Source: Glaciecola sp. KUL10 (GTDB taxonomy: Bacteria > Pseudomonadota > Gammaproteobacteria > Enterobacterales > Alteromonadaceae). From it: 64,000 nucleotides of DNA. Of this stretch, positions 36,770 to 47,753 are shown one piece after another; the first letter of the stretch is position 1, and the number at the start of each line of letters is the position of its first letter. Under the pieces are notes generated by a model that was not told the DNA's origin, did not search any database, and was given only the letters and a program-made list of their open reading frames with translations. The DNA lies in assembly GCF_003203515.1 (NCBI RefSeq), contig NZ_BGNG01000001.1, positions 434,001-498,000 on the forward strand, written 5' to 3'. A program made the translations under genes and the position numbers.

Positions 36770-37224
36770 CACCTTGTAACGAAAGCTTAGTTGGCGAAGA
36801 GCTTATGAATTATTTGCAAGATCTAGCTACACACAACACTAGTGGTTAAAGTATCAAAAACAGTTTAACCACTAGCAAATTCGGCTGGAGCACATAAGTA
36901 ATTTTGTGTTTGCTGAAATTAATTGATACCAGACTTATCATGTTATCGCGTTGAAAAAGATATGGAGGTTGACCCTACTGTAGTCTAAGTGGACGTTTGT
37001 AAAAATAGATGGTTTAAACCGTTCAGGGTTGGCTTAACTTTTGTTTATAACTCTTTTTAAATTTTAAGCCTGTACATGTGGGCAGCAAACTACTAAAGTA
37101 TAAAAAGATAGATTCAAGGATCGAATAAGTCTCTACAGCCTAGTTGAATAAATAGCCCTAATTAAGCTTAGTCTCCCCTGAATGTATTGATTAAAGATTA
37201 CTTATAAATACTTTAGGAATTCAC
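36770..37224. other. 455-bp intergenic region upstream of the Zorya-like operon
   Basis: No ORF is supported. It should contain the promoter of the 37225-40726 operon; a good AGGA ribosome site lies just before 37225. Confidence 0.4.
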
Positions 37225-38907
37225 ATGCTATCCCCTTTTTTAGAAGCTTTATTGAGAGGTGCCGACGCCTCTACATTAACCGACGTTTTTTTGTTTTTGT
37301 TAATAGTATTGTTTACCCTATCTTTGTTCTGGAAAAGCAGGGATAAACATGCAGCTTTTACTAGCTATACTCCAACACTATTAACCTCATTGGGTATCCT
37401 TGGAACATTTACGGGAATAATTTCAGGACTACTCGATTTCAACACCAACGATATTGACGCTAGCATAGGACCACTATTATCTGGTTTGAAAACAGCCTTC
37501 ATCACAAGTTTAGCTGGGATGTTGTTATCAATCGCGTACAAGTTAATTGTATCAGCTGGCTTTTTTAGCAAGGTAAATGATGCGGGTGTAAACGAATCAG
37601 AGATAGATATATCTGACCTTTATCAAGTTATGAAACAACAAGCTGATGGTATTCAAGACTTAAAAAAATCGATAAACGAAAACGATGAAACTAGCCTCGT
37701 TGGACAATTCAAACTTCTGAGGTCCGACATTAATGATAGTCAAAAACTTACCAACCAGCACCTTCAACAAGCAAATGAATCCCTGTTGAGTTTAGTTGAT
37801 CTTTCAAACCAGCAACATCAGCGTTTTAAAGATTTCGAAGAGCGTCTGTGGATCAAACTTCAAGATTTTGCAGATATGTTATCAAAGTCCGCTACAGAAC
37901 AGGTCATTGAAGCACTAAAGGAAGTTATTCAAGATTTCAATAATCATTTAGTTGAACAGTTTGGAGAAAACTTTAAGCAGCTAAACGAAGCTGTAATGAA
38001 ATTAGTTGTATGGCAAGAAAACTATAAAGAGCAACTGTCTGAGATGAAAATTCAGTACGACCAAGGAGTACTTGCAATAACTAAAACAGAGGAGTCCGTA
38101 AGCAATATAAGTACTGACGCTAAAGTCATTCCAGAAACAATGAACAATCTTAAAACCGTTATGGAAGTAAATCAGCAACAAATTAGTGAATTAGATCGCC
38201 ACCTTGAAGCCTTTAAAGATATAAGAGACAAAGCTGTAGAGGCTGTTCCTGAGATAAAAGGTCAAATAGAGATGGCTATTGCGGGTGCAAAAGAAGCTAA
38301 CGACAAGCTTGCCTCAGGTATAAATGAAAGTACCGATCATATAAAACTAGCCATAGTCGAAAGTGCTGACAATTATAGAGATGCAGTAGACAAGACGCGA
38401 GGGGCACTAACTGAATCAGCGCAAACCACGGCGAACTCTAGCTCTGAAATAAAAGAGACATTCTCAGCCGCTGTACAAGATATTAACACCAATGTGCGTG
38501 AGCTTATTGGTGAACTTCAGGATGGTAGTAAATCGTTAACCGCGAACTACAAAGAAGCTAGCACACAGATGATGTCCGACACGAAGGCTGTCAGTACATC
38601 TTTTAGCGCCGATATGGAAAACATGAAGTCTGCTCTGTCTAGAACAATAGAAGAGCAAGCGACAGAACATAAAAAACAAGCTGATAAGGTATTCTCTGGC
38701 CTAGAGAGAAGCATTGAAGAGGCGCTTTCACAAACAGGTGAATCTGTTCAAAAGCAAGTGGCTATGATCGACCAAACGATGGGCCAGGAAATAGAAAAAG
38801 TGATGCAATCTATGGGAAGCGCTTTAGTTTCCATAAGCGGTAAATTCACTGATGACTATTCTAAGCTTGTTAGGCAAATGTCTGATATCGTAAAACAGCA
38901 AGGATAG
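37225..38907 (+). CDS. zorA: ZorA-like MotA/ExbB-family proton-channel subunit with long coiled-coil tail
   Basis: 560 residues. The N terminus has three membrane segments (about 20-35, 50-70, 88-112). The second and third contain the MotA/TolQ/ExbB-type GILGTFTGIISGLLDF and GLKTAFITSLAGMLLSIAYKL. The remaining ~430 residues are a long predicted coiled coil rich in Q, E, S and K, as in ZorA, where the tail projects into the cytoplasm. In known Zorya systems ZorA5ZorB2 is an inner-membrane motor that senses phage entry. First gene of a plus-strand operon with zorB and an HNH gene. At 560 residues it appears shorter than the type I ZorA proteins known to me. Confidence 0.82.
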   Translation: MLSPFLEALLRGADASTLTDVFLFLLIVLFTLSLFWKSRDKHAAFTSYTPTLLTSLGILGTFTGIISGLLDFNTNDIDASIGPLLSGLKTAFITSLAGMLLSIAYKLIVSAGFFSKVNDAGVNESEIDISDLYQVMKQQADGIQDLKKSINENDETSLVGQFKLLRSDINDSQKLTNQHLQQANESLLSLVDLSNQQHQRFKDFEERLWIKLQDFADMLSKSATEQVIEALKEVIQDFNNHLVEQFGENFKQLNEAVMKLVVWQENYKEQLSEMKIQYDQGVLAITKTEESVSNISTDAKVIPETMNNLKTVMEVNQQQISELDRHLEAFKDIRDKAVEAVPEIKGQIEMAIAGAKEANDKLASGINESTDHIKLAIVESADNYRDAVDKTRGALTESAQTTANSSSEIKETFSAAVQDINTNVRELIGELQDGSKSLTANYKEASTQMMSDTKAVSTSFSADMENMKSALSRTIEEQATEHKKQADKVFSGLERSIEEALSQTGESVQKQVAMIDQTMGQEIEKVMQSMGSALVSISGKFTDDYSKLVRQMSDIVKQQG

Positions 38908-38915
38908 TGCTTTAA

Positions 38916-39620
38916 ATGAGTAATTTATTCGACGCAAAACATGACGAACAAGAAGAGTCGCATTGGCTCTCTGTATCTGACCTAATGGCAGGCTTGATGA
39001 TGGTCTTTCTTTTTATTGCTATTGCGCTGATGCGCAATGCATTTGCTGAAAGAGATAAGATTAAGCAGGTAGCAGTAGCTTACCAAGAAAATCAAGTAGC
39101 TATTTATGACGCCCTTACAGCCGAATTTGCGGGTGACTTAGAAAGCTGGAACGCCGACATAGATGAAAATACATTGACCTTCACATTTAAAGCACCGGAA
39201 GTTTTATTTAAAACTGGTGAAGCTGACATCAGTGTTCAATATCAAAAATTACTAAATGAGTTTTTCCCCAGATATATGTCGGTGTTAAGACCTTTTCAGA
39301 GTTCAATAAACGAAGTTCGCATTGAGGGCCATACGAGTAGTGTTTGGAGCGCAAACTGCATTAACGAATGCGCATACTTTAGAAACATGCGTTTATCACA
39401 AGGACGAACGCGAAGTGTCCTTGAATATATATACACCCTCAATTCAAGTATCCCAGATTTGCCATGGATTACAAAACATATAGCAGCGGTTGGTTTATCA
39501 TCTTCAAAAATAATCAAAGATGGAGAAGTAGAAAATAAAGCCAAATCTCGGCGTGTTAGCTTCAGAGTGATCACCAACGCAGATATACAAATTAAACGGA
39601 TATTACAAGAATCAACATGA
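38916..39620 (+). CDS. zorB: ZorB-like MotB/OmpA-family protein
   Basis: 234 residues: one membrane helix (DLMAGLMMVFLFIAIALM, residues 22-39) beginning with the conserved proton-carrying Asp22 of MotB/ZorB proteins, then a periplasmic OmpA-like peptidoglycan-binding domain (VRIEGHTSS near residue 130; RNMRLSQGRTRSVLEYI; KSRRVSFRV). It starts eight nucleotides after zorA, and its stop overlaps the next start (ATGA), so the three genes are coupled. Two cysteines (CINEC) in the OmpA domain match those seen in ZorB proteins. Confidence 0.85.
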   Translation: MSNLFDAKHDEQEESHWLSVSDLMAGLMMVFLFIAIALMRNAFAERDKIKQVAVAYQENQVAIYDALTAEFAGDLESWNADIDENTLTFTFKAPEVLFKTGEADISVQYQKLLNEFFPRYMSVLRPFQSSINEVRIEGHTSSVWSANCINECAYFRNMRLSQGRTRSVLEYIYTLNSSIPDLPWITKHIAAVGLSSSKIIKDGEVENKAKSRRVSFRVITNADIQIKRILQEST

Positions 39621-40726
39621 AACTTAATGTAGATTTAAAAAACTTGTGGGCTAAAGTTGACGAGATGCGAGCAGAATACGTTGCGTTCGATGTTAGTGAC
39701 GTATGGCACGATAGTGATATTGAATTTGATGATCAACTGAGTTCTTCGGGCATTGAAATTGACTTAGATGATATAGAATCCGAGGAAGGTCTTCTTAGTG
39801 TAAGAGGTAGACAGGTTTTACTTTTTATACCAGACCATGCTTTTAAAGTAGAGAAAGCTCTACTTAATGGACAACAGGGCAACAAATTTCATGTAGCTGA
39901 TTGCACAACTTTGGAAACAATGAAGAAGCAAAACCGCTTTAATAGATATAAAGTAACGAACAATATGTCTGGAAGATTTGAAATATATGGTACATCAGAA
40001 ATAAACTTGCCGCTTGAAGGGATTACTCAATTACACGTCTGTAAAAATTGCATCAATCAACTTAACTACAAAGGCATAGCAAACGCTAGCGTGTCAGAGA
40101 GAAACAAACTTGTAGAAAACTTTGACCTTGAAGAATTCTTCACCACTTACAGCTCTTTATTTAAAAGACTACCAAGAGAATTAGCCTCAAATAAGACGAA
40201 AGGTTATAGCGATGACTGGGAAAAAACATCATCAAAAGTAAGAGCTTCAGTAGGCTACCAATGCCAACACTGTGAAGTAAACTTATCATCAGATAAACGA
40301 TTGCTTCATGTTCATCATAGAAACGGCGTAAAGTCAGATAACTCAGCACATAACCTAATAGCGCTTTGCGCTGATTGCCACCGCAAAGAGCCCTATCACG
40401 GTCATATGTTTGTAAAGCATTCCGATACTCAAAGAATAAATGAATTACGGGCGATGCAGAATGTTTATGCGTCTTGTGATTGGAATACTGTTTTCAAAAA
40501 GGCCGATCCGTCTGTTCATGGAATCTTAGAGCATTGCAAAGTTAAAGGATATACTGCTCCAGAGGTAGCTTATTCTTTACCTAACAATCCAAATTCAAAA
40601 GCTCTTGAGCTTGCTTGGACAAAAAGAAGATTTGGAGTTGTGCTAAGCGACCCAATAGTGGTAGATGGTTGGCATATATTGTCACTGGCTGATGCACTAG
40701 AGTATTTTGCGCAGCGTAAAAAATAA
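39617..40726 (+). CDS. zorE: HNH endonuclease, ZorE-like effector
   Basis: 369 residues. The HNH/His-Me finger nuclease lies at about residues 212-262: CQHC, then LLHVHHRNGVKSDNSAHNLIALCADCH, with the zinc-binding CxxC pairs and catalytic His. An upstream CKNC pair (near residue 142) may form another zinc site. The order MotA-like, MotB-like, HNH corresponds to Zorya type II (zorA-zorB-zorE). The ATG overlaps the zorB stop by four nucleotides. The N-terminal region, which binds to DNA or to the complex, is not recognised. Confidence 0.8.
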   Translation: MKLNVDLKNLWAKVDEMRAEYVAFDVSDVWHDSDIEFDDQLSSSGIEIDLDDIESEEGLLSVRGRQVLLFIPDHAFKVEKALLNGQQGNKFHVADCTTLETMKKQNRFNRYKVTNNMSGRFEIYGTSEINLPLEGITQLHVCKNCINQLNYKGIANASVSERNKLVENFDLEEFFTTYSSLFKRLPRELASNKTKGYSDDWEKTSSKVRASVGYQCQHCEVNLSSDKRLLHVHHRNGVKSDNSAHNLIALCADCHRKEPYHGHMFVKHSDTQRINELRAMQNVYASCDWNTVFKKADPSVHGILEHCKVKGYTAPEVAYSLPNNPNSKALELAWTKRRFGVVLSDPIVVDGWHILSLADALEYFAQRKK

Positions 40727-40860
40727 TAATTACAAGTTGTTGCTTTTTGATTTTAGTCTAAACAACATAGATATCATCTAACTCTGATACGGTATAGATT
40801 ATTTTAGCTCTAACCGACAAACAAGATTCAATTAACTGTCAAGTTTAAAAAGGACTTTTA

Positions 40861-41733
40861 GTGAAAACTGAGCATAAAAGAACAAAGCGACTGCTAGATA
40901 AATATAGAAAGTTTGAAATCGAAATAAATCAGGCTCTTCTTGCTCTTGAAAAAACAAGCAAACTGGTTGGACTTACTACATATGTTATTTTAAATCTTCT
41001 ATCTTTTCTAATTGCGCTGCTAATTGGGTGTGAACTCGCTCAAAATCAAAAAGTAATGAACGAATTATCGAAATTTTCATTAGCTTCGAAACTAATTGAT
41101 CCATCTATGTATGTATTTGAGACTGCTCTGCTAATGCTATCGACGGTATTGATTTGCTTATCTATATACTTCTACCTATTGTCCAAGGCAACACACCTAC
41201 TAAAAGGTAAGCTACGTTTCCCATTAAATCGTTGGTTAAAATACTATGATTACTCTAAGCATTTTGTATTTTTACCTGTAATTATCTTTATAAATGCATT
41301 TTCAGTACGGCTGTCATTTATAGCCGGAGTTTGTCTAGGAATCGTAGCATACATGCCGGGCGTCAGCACAGAAAACTGCATTGAAACGCTACCTCAAACT
41401 ACTGCGTGCGTTATCGAAAGTAACTACTTATACTTGAGGAAGTATATAACTTATTTGGTAGCATTTGTTGTTGGCATTTTTCTATTAGCTGCTTTTTATA
41501 GGTTTACTATCAAAATATCTTTGTTGCATAAAGACTCTAATCGTAATGCTATTCAGCAGAAATTTTATGACTTACAGCTTAAAATTGCGTCAAATATGAC
41601 CTACTCCAAAAACTTGAGTATCGTTTTCATTCTTTTAAGCGTAATGCTCTATATTGTCGCAACAATGATCGGAATAAATGAAAAGGTAGATTTGTTCAAA
41701 CAAGCTGCACAAATAATTAATCCCGTTGTCTGA
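40861..41733 (+). CDS. Five-helix membrane protein, possible fourth gene of the Zorya-like locus
   Basis: 290 residues from GTG 40861 with an AGGAC ribosome site. A charged N terminus is followed by about five membrane segments (TTYVILNLLSFLIALLIG; FETALLMLSTVLICLSIYFY; FVFLPVIIFINAFSV; YLVAFVVGIFLLAAFY; IVFILLSVMLYIVATMIG). No family is recognised. It follows the HNH gene by 134 nt on the same strand and converges with the YgjP gene. It may be an accessory or an independent gene. Confidence 0.6.
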   Translation: MKTEHKRTKRLLDKYRKFEIEINQALLALEKTSKLVGLTTYVILNLLSFLIALLIGCELAQNQKVMNELSKFSLASKLIDPSMYVFETALLMLSTVLICLSIYFYLLSKATHLLKGKLRFPLNRWLKYYDYSKHFVFLPVIIFINAFSVRLSFIAGVCLGIVAYMPGVSTENCIETLPQTTACVIESNYLYLRKYITYLVAFVVGIFLLAAFYRFTIKISLLHKDSNRNAIQQKFYDLQLKIASNMTYSKNLSIVFILLSVMLYIVATMIGINEKVDLFKQAAQIINPVV

Positions 41734-41825
41734 GTTAACTGCTTCGTTGAAGGTAAGGTATCCCCCTAAAGTCAATTGCCTTATTTATCAATCAATTTCT
41801 TGTTGCCCAAAGAGTCAGTAATTTT

Positions 41826-42572
41826 TCAATAACTCCAATCCTCATAAGCGAGAGGTAAGCTATTAAGTAAATTTCTGCGCTCTCGCCAATTAGGCATATG
41901 TTTGTCCATTATAGAACGGAACCTTTCGTTGTGATGGCGTTCTAGCAAATGAACTAGTTCGTGGACTAGAATGAACTCAATACATTCAGGTGGCTTCTTA
42001 GCGAGTTCTAGATTTAGCCATATACGCTTTCCCTGAACATTGCAGCTTCCCCATTTCGTTTTCATTTTTCTGATATTAAGAGAACTTGCACTTACACCCA
42101 GCTTTTTTTCCCATTGCGGTACCAGTTTTTTCAGTAAACGCTGTATTTCATTCCGATAAAAACGGTTAACCAGTTTGAGTTTGTTGTCGGCAGATGTGTT
42201 TTCTGAAACGGCCAACACTAAATTGCCATTGCCTTTCGCAGTAACACTATACTTGCCTTTTGCATCAACAAGCTTTAAACGATATTTATTGCCCCACAAA
42301 TAGTGGCATTCACCATTAACCATTTCTCGTATCGATTGGCGTTCTTGGCCTACAAAATCAGCTTTCTGTTTTTTAATCCACGCAAACTTATTAACAATAG
42401 CCAGCCTTACCTTTTGTTCGCTCGTATCGTTAGGAATAGACAAGCGTACTTTGCCATTAGGCGGCAATACACTTAGGTGAATGTTTTTGATGGCTCTTCG
42501 ATTTAGCTCTACATCAATGTCCCCAATGCGAACCACTTCAATACTTTGAATATTACCTTTGGTATGGCGCAC
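41826..42572 (-). CDS. YgjP-like (DUF45/M48-type) metallopeptidase
   Basis: 248 residues of the UPF0758-unrelated YgjP/WLM family. The metal motif HELVHLLERHHNERF (HExxH with a downstream His) is near residue 205, preceded by the signature KTKWGSCNVQGKRIWLNLEL. Genes of this family are often found at the end of type I restriction operons; their role there is unknown. The GTG start overlaps the hsdR stop by one base (TAGTG), making it the last gene of the eight-gene operon. Confidence 0.85.
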   Translation of the reverse strand: MRHTKGNIQSIEVVRIGDIDVELNRRAIKNIHLSVLPPNGKVRLSIPNDTSEQKVRLAIVNKFAWIKKQKADFVGQERQSIREMVNGECHYLWGNKYRLKLVDAKGKYSVTAKGNGNLVLAVSENTSADNKLKLVNRFYRNEIQRLLKKLVPQWEKKLGVSASSLNIRKMKTKWGSCNVQGKRIWLNLELAKKPPECIEFILVHELVHLLERHHNERFRSIMDKHMPNWRERRNLLNSLPLAYEDWSY

Positions 42573-45500
42573 TAACGATATTCCTTCTGAGCCTTAATCA
42601 GCTCCATTACTTCAACAATATTGACCTCATAACCTGCTGCTTCTTGTCTAACTGCATTGGCTATTTCACGCTCTTTAAACCTGTCCCCAAGCCAATCTGC
42701 TTTTTTAGTGTACCGTACAGCAGTATCAATCTTAGTAGTGAGCACTTCATCGTTACCAAAGTTATCATATATTGCTTGCTTGGCTGGCGTATCAACAGAT
42801 TCAGGGTAGCTTATTGTGCTATTTTCCGTTGGATTAATCACTTTCTTTGCTAGTGCTTTAATCTGCTCTAAATACTCTTGGTAGCTAATAGCTAGCTCTC
42901 TTCGTTGCTTAATGATTTCATCAAGTAATGCAGCCATACTGTCGAAGTACTTTGGGTTAACTGGGTTCTCATCAACGATAGTTTTTCTGACGTTATTTTC
43001 AATGGCTTCAGCCATCGCATCTTCACTGTTACGTAAACCTTCAGGTAAACCTTCTAAGCCTTCACCGTTGTTGTTTACCACTAGATCAATCAAGCCCAAC
43101 TCTTCAAAATCCATAAGTCGTTCACTGTCATCAGCTCGAATATACATATCCAATAGATGACGCATAGCTGGCTCAAAACGTTTCATTTCAAGTAAATCAC
43201 CACTGGCGAGCTTAACTTCGTCGCGAACCTTTTCGAAGTACGCCACTTCTTTCTTAGTATTTTCAGCTTCTTCAAAGGAGTAGCCCGCCTGCTCCATTTC
43301 ATTAGCGAGATTAGTGTAAGCACGAATCAACTTAGCGACTGATTGATAAAGTGTTAAACGTAACGCTTCTTTTTCAGTGCGCTCATTTTCATCTTTAGGT
43401 TCAATACCAGACTCACCACAAAAATAATGGATAAAATCTTTAGTATCTCTGGGAGCCTTCACTGGTTCACATAAAGCTCGCACTGCTTCAAGCGCGTTAT
43501 CTAAATCAGCACGAGATTCTTGCAAGCGATCCTTTAAAAGCCCTTTAACATCGTCAGCATCGTAACCATCAAACGCTTCAGCTGTATAATCTTTAATTGC
43601 TTTATCAAGTGAACGGAACAAGTCTTTGTAGTCGATAATGTAACCGTAGTCCTTATCTTCACCATCTAACCGGTTTACACGGCAGATCGCTTGGAAAAGG
43701 CTATGATCAGCCATCTTTTTATCAATATAAAGATAAGTTGCTGAAGGAGCGTCAAAGCCAGTAAGCAGCTTATCTACAACTATCAGTAGACGCATTTGCC
43801 CCGGCTCTTCGATAAAGCGTTTCTTAACGACTTTTTCGAACTCTTCAACACGCTTAGCGGCTTCCTCTTCACTTTGCTCGAAGTATTCAGCTAACATCTT
43901 GCGGTAGGTGTCGTATTTGAAAAGCTTTTCAGTTAATCCCTCACCTGACTCTTCACCTTTTATAGAGCTTGTGGCAGGCTGATAACTTGTTACTACTGCA
44001 CACTTCCCTGCAAGGTCAGTTTTACCAAACAAATCAAAAACCACACATGCTTGATGGACGCTGGCGCAAACTAGCATGGCATTACCTCTACCAGACATCA
44101 GCGAAGGTTTGATTTCCATGTCCATTAAGATGTCGCTAACAATTTGCTCTAAGCGAGATTTACTGGAAAGCACTTTTTGCATGGTGCCCCATTTTTGTTT
44201 GAGCTGCATTTTAGCTAGGTTAGATAAGCCTTTAGTTTTAGCTTCAAACCATTGATCAACTTTTTTCTCTGAGGTTAAATGCTGATCAATATCTCTCGCT
44301 TCATAACGAAGGTCCAGCACCACACCATCACTCACTGCTTCATCAAATTTGTAGGTGTGAATATAAGGACCAAACACTTCCAAGGACTTCTTCTTGTCTT
44401 TTTTCATCAGTGGCGTACCCGTAAAACCTATAAACATAGCTTTAGGTAAAATCGCCTTCATTGCTTCATGTAGCTTACCTGACTGAGTTCGATGACATTC
44501 ATCGACAAACACAAACAAGTTACCTTTTGCAGTAAAGTCGCTTGGTAGGTTTTTAGTCAAAGCTTCAAGGTAGTCTTTTGTTGCTACATCATCGTCTTCT
44601 TCTGTGACTGCTTCCCCATTTCTGCCAAATTTATGAACAAGTGAACAGAATAACCAAGGATTCGATTGGTTGAGCGTCGCGACTAAATCATGCCCACTCT
44701 TAGTACGATATATGTCTTCATCAACACCAGAAAATACTTTTTCTATTTGTTCGTCTAATTCAGTTCGGTCAGTAACAATAAGCACCCGTGAATCCGTTAC
44801 GTTTTCACGTATCCACTTGGCAAGCCAAACCATCGTCAAGCTTTTGCCTGAACCTTGCGTGTGCCAAATAATACCATCATCGCGTGTTTTAACATGTTTC
44901 TGCGCAGCTTGGATGCCGAAGTATTGATTGTGTCGACATGTTTTCTTCACCCCAGCGTCAAACACAATAAAGTCGTGGATTAGTTGCAGGAAGCGCTGCT
45001 TATCACACAATTGCGCGATATGAGTATCGAGTAAGTTTTCTGTTTTTATATCGTGTGCTGGCAGTGGATTGGGGTTTTCTTTTCCGCTACATTCTTTCCA
45101 TTCAAGGTAATATTTTTCTGACGTTTCAATTGTGCCGTAACGGGCACCTTGGGTGTCATTACCTGCCATTACAAACTGCATAGTAGTAAAGAAATTTCGA
45201 ATAAAGGCTTTCTTTTGATTGTCTAGGTTTTGGCGTATACCTTCGCTAACTGATACTGAAGAGCGTTTTAATTCAATTACACCAAGTGCAATACCATTAA
45301 CGTAGATAACGATATCAGGGCGCTTTTTCAATTCACCTTTTATGGTGACTTCTTCAGCAATAGCAAAATCATTGACCTCAGGGTTTTCCCAGTCAATTAG
45401 CCAAACAGTTTGGTTTTGCTCACCTGCTCCTTCTTTTTCTTTTACACCGTATCGAAGTAAACGATACACTTCTTTGTTTGCATCAAAGAGTTTTTTACCT

Positions 45501-45721
45501 TCACCAAGAGCTGCGGCGGTATCGAGTTGGCGTAATGTGCGGGCAATTAGTGAATCAGAATTCCCACGAGCTTTTAGCCATTTAGTAAGTAGGTCTTTTT
45601 CAAGATTGCTATTACCTTCACGATATTCCCAATTGCCTAGATAGTCGTAATCAAGCTGTTCTTGAAAAAACCTAACCACGCGGTTTTGGGTTTTTCGTTC
45701 TAATTGACCGACATTACTCAT
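42572..45721 (-). CDS. hsdR: Type I restriction endonuclease subunit R
   Basis: 1049-residue motor/nuclease of a type I restriction-modification system. The N-terminal nuclease motif is [19 protein letters not shown] (PD...ExK, about residues 135-155). The SF2 translocase motifs follow: [13 protein letters not shown] near residue 290, VDECHR near 407, GFTGTPL, and [12 protein letters not shown] helical C terminus mediates assembly with HsdM/HsdS. Its start overlaps the upstream DUF262 stop by eight nucleotides (ATGAGTAA). It is separated from hsdM and hsdS by four other genes of the same operon. Confidence 0.94.
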   Translation of the reverse strand: MSNVGQLERKTQNRVVRFFQEQLDYDYLGNWEYREGNSNLEKDLLTKWLKARGNSDSLIARTLRQLDTAAALGEGKKLFDANKEVYRLLRYGVKEKEGAGEQNQTVWLIDWENPEVNDFAIAEEVTIKGELKKRPDIVIYVNGIALGVIELKRSSVSVSEGIRQNLDNQKKAFIRNFFTTMQFVMAGNDTQGARYGTIETSEKYYLEWKECSGKENPNPLPAHDIKTENLLDTHIAQLCDKQRFLQLIHDFIVFDAGVKKTCRHNQYFGIQAAQKHVKTRDDGIIWHTQGSGKSLTMVWLAKWIRENVTDSRVLIVTDRTELDEQIEKVFSGVDEDIYRTKSGHDLVATLNQSNPWLFCSLVHKFGRNGEAVTEEDDDVATKDYLEALTKNLPSDFTAKGNLFVFVDECHRTQSGKLHEAMKAILPKAMFIGFTGTPLMKKDKKKSLEVFGPYIHTYKFDEAVSDGVVLDLRYEARDIDQHLTSEKKVDQWFEAKTKGLSNLAKMQLKQKWGTMQKVLSSKSRLEQIVSDILMDMEIKPSLMSGRGNAMLVCASVHQACVVFDLFGKTDLAGKCAVVTSYQPATSSIKGEESGEGLTEKLFKYDTYRKMLAEYFEQSEEEAAKRVEEFEKVVKKRFIEEPGQMRLLIVVDKLLTGFDAPSATYLYIDKKMADHSLFQAICRVNRLDGEDKDYGYIIDYKDLFRSLDKAIKDYTAEAFDGYDADDVKGLLKDRLQESRADLDNALEAVRALCEPVKAPRDTKDFIHYFCGESGIEPKDENERTEKEALRLTLYQSVAKLIRAYTNLANEMEQAGYSFEEAENTKKEVAYFEKVRDEVKLASGDLLEMKRFEPAMRHLLDMYIRADDSERLMDFEELGLIDLVVNNNGEGLEGLPEGLRNSEDAMAEAIENNVRKTIVDENPVNPKYFDSMAALLDEIIKQRRELAISYQEYLEQIKALAKKVINPTENSTISYPESVDTPAKQAIYDNFGNDEVLTTKIDTAVRYTKKADWLGDRFKEREIANAVRQEAAGYEVNIVEVMELIKAQKEYR

Positions 45722-47753
45722 CGTCTAATTCCTTTTTCGAGTCGTTAACGAATACCATTAACATTCTTTGTTCATGCTCGGCTATTTGAGTTTCAGTCCA
45801 CTCGTTAGCAGTATTCATCAGCTTAATCATTTCATACAGTTTTAGGGTGTCGATGCTTTTATCAGCAATGGCGGCTTTAAAATGATCGCGTTTAGCAGTT
45901 GGTTGTACGTTACTCAATTTTGAATTTTTACTGTGACTTATCAGACACAAATTTCCGAATCGATGTAGGTCAGCCTCGGCTAATACACGGTGCCCATCAA
46001 GTGGATGCTGAGGATAAAAGTGTTCAACAGAGCTTCGGAAAGTAAATTCAAACTGATTAATTACATCATCTTTTTTGTTTTGAACGCTATCACACCACAA
46101 CAAATAATCGAGATAGTTAAACACTAGGTTATTTTCAATAACGCCATAATGCAGCCTAGCCATTGCGCTCTGGTTACTTAAATCAAATGTAAAATATCTC
46201 TCGTTTTGATAAATCATTTGAAAGTAATCAGAAGGTGATTCACTTAAAAAGCGTCCATATACAAATTGGCGAGCTAAGTGTTCGAGCTTCTGTAAATACA
46301 GACGAGGCGTAATTTCATCCATATTGAATAAATGAAACAATGCACCATTTAACCAGTGTTTATAGACCAGTGTCGGAGTAGAGACATGTAATGCACTTAA
46401 CAACATTAAGATCTGACGATTATTACCTTCAAAACCTTCTTCGCTTTCTAAGTCATCGTTATCATTAAACGTATTGATATAACTTTGGCTATCTTTATTG
46501 TAAAAATGAAGCCTCTTCAAGCTCCACTTATTTGTGCCATCACTAAATTCACGTTTAATGATGAACTGGTCGAAAAGGTATTTGCACTTGAGTAAGGCAA
46601 ATACAAACTCTTTAACAGCATTAACTTTGTAATTGCTGTTTTCTTTTAAATAGGCATCAAACTGCTCTAGCAAACGCTTATCATCTAATGCGATATCCTG
46701 CTTTGTTATCACTCTCAAAACATGCAGTAAGAAGTTAGAAAAATTAATAACGCTATTAAAACGCTCTGGTGTTAGCGTTACATCTGCACTAGAAGAAGAC
46801 TGAGGTGGCTTAGCTAATATCTCATTGAGGGTCAGCGATATGGTTTTAGTGAATTCGCTGTTTTGAGTGGTTGCCTCGTCAATACTTACAGCTAAATCAG
46901 TGTAGCACCTTGGTGTAAATTGCCCCCAATCGTCTTTACCAAAAATAAGGTGCCTTTCTTCTGGGCTAAAGCCATATTGAACGTAACGCTCCATATTCGC
47001 TGTTGCGTCCCATACTTTACTGAGTAGCTGTGTACTCTGTTCGCGCTCATCGGGGTCAGTAATTTCATTTAGTACCGACATTAATCTTGCTTTGACTACT
47101 TCGTGCTTCTCTAGCTGCTCACCACGATTATTCATTACCTCAAAATAATGATTTAAGTCAGTATCCTTAGGCACTGATACACGCACTATTTCTACTTTTT
47201 CGAACAGGTATTCGCAGAAAACTTCTAGCTTATCACCCAGAGCCAATAAACCTTTTTCAAGTAACAAGAATCCATTTACGACATCTAGGTTATAGTCGTC
47301 AGTTTTTAAGTGTTCTAATGCAACACCTTGAATTAGGCTAGCAAAGGTATCTGATGATTTTGGTCTGCTTTCAAAATTGAGATTGGCTGCATAGTACCAG
47401 CCCATGTCAACCGTCGATTTGTTAGTACAAGATAAGCGCTTAAGTGCAAAAGCTAATAAAGTGAGCGTGGTAAAACGTTGCTGCCCATCAATCACTTCAA
47501 AGCTGCCATCTTTACGCTCAAAAACTACCAGTGTGCCAATATAATAGGTTTGATTAGGTTTACTTTGCTGAAAGTCTAATACGTCTTGGATTAACTGGTT
47601 GATTTCACCTTCACCCCACGCATAGTTACGTTGGTACATTGGGACTAAATAGCGGCTTGTATCACAAAGTAATACTTTAACGCTAAAGCTGGTGATTGCT
47701 TTACTTGCAGTTCCATCATTGTTTTGCAGGTATGATGCTTGCGTATTACTCAT
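45714..47753 (-). CDS. DUF262/DUF1524 protein (GmrSD/RloF-like), second of a pair
   Basis: 679 residues. The N-terminal DUF262 domain contains [14 protein letters not shown] near residue 95, the conserved DGQQR motif linked to NTP-dependent DNA cleavage. The C-terminal DUF1524 His-Me-finger-type nuclease region has [12 protein letters not shown] and [13 protein letters not shown] near residues 570-610. This combination is that of the GmrSD family, type IV enzymes against modified DNA. It overlaps both neighbours by eight nucleotides (ATGAGTAA at each junction). The RloF-type DUF262 genes of Campylobacter hsd loci are a known parallel. Confidence 0.85.
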   Translation of the reverse strand: MSNTQASYLQNNDGTASKAITSFSVKVLLCDTSRYLVPMYQRNYAWGEGEINQLIQDVLDFQQSKPNQTYYIGTLVVFERKDGSFEVIDGQQRFTTLTLLAFALKRLSCTNKSTVDMGWYYAANLNFESRPKSSDTFASLIQGVALEHLKTDDYNLDVVNGFLLLEKGLLALGDKLEVFCEYLFEKVEIVRVSVPKDTDLNHYFEVMNNRGEQLEKHEVVKARLMSVLNEITDPDEREQSTQLLSKVWDATANMERYVQYGFSPEERHLIFGKDDWGQFTPRCYTDLAVSIDEATTQNSEFTKTISLTLNEILAKPPQSSSSADVTLTPERFNSVINFSNFLLHVLRVITKQDIALDDKRLLEQFDAYLKENSNYKVNAVKEFVFALLKCKYLFDQFIIKREFSDGTNKWSLKRLHFYNKDSQSYINTFNDNDDLESEEGFEGNNRQILMLLSALHVSTPTLVYKHWLNGALFHLFNMDEITPRLYLQKLEHLARQFVYGRFLSESPSDYFQMIYQNERYFTFDLSNQSAMARLHYGVIENNLVFNYLDYLLWCDSVQNKKDDVINQFEFTFRSSVEHFYPQHPLDGHRVLAEADLHRFGNLCLISHSKNSKLSNVQPTAKRDHFKAAIADKSIDTLKLYEMIKLMNTANEWTETQIAEHEQRMLMVFVNDSKKELDDE

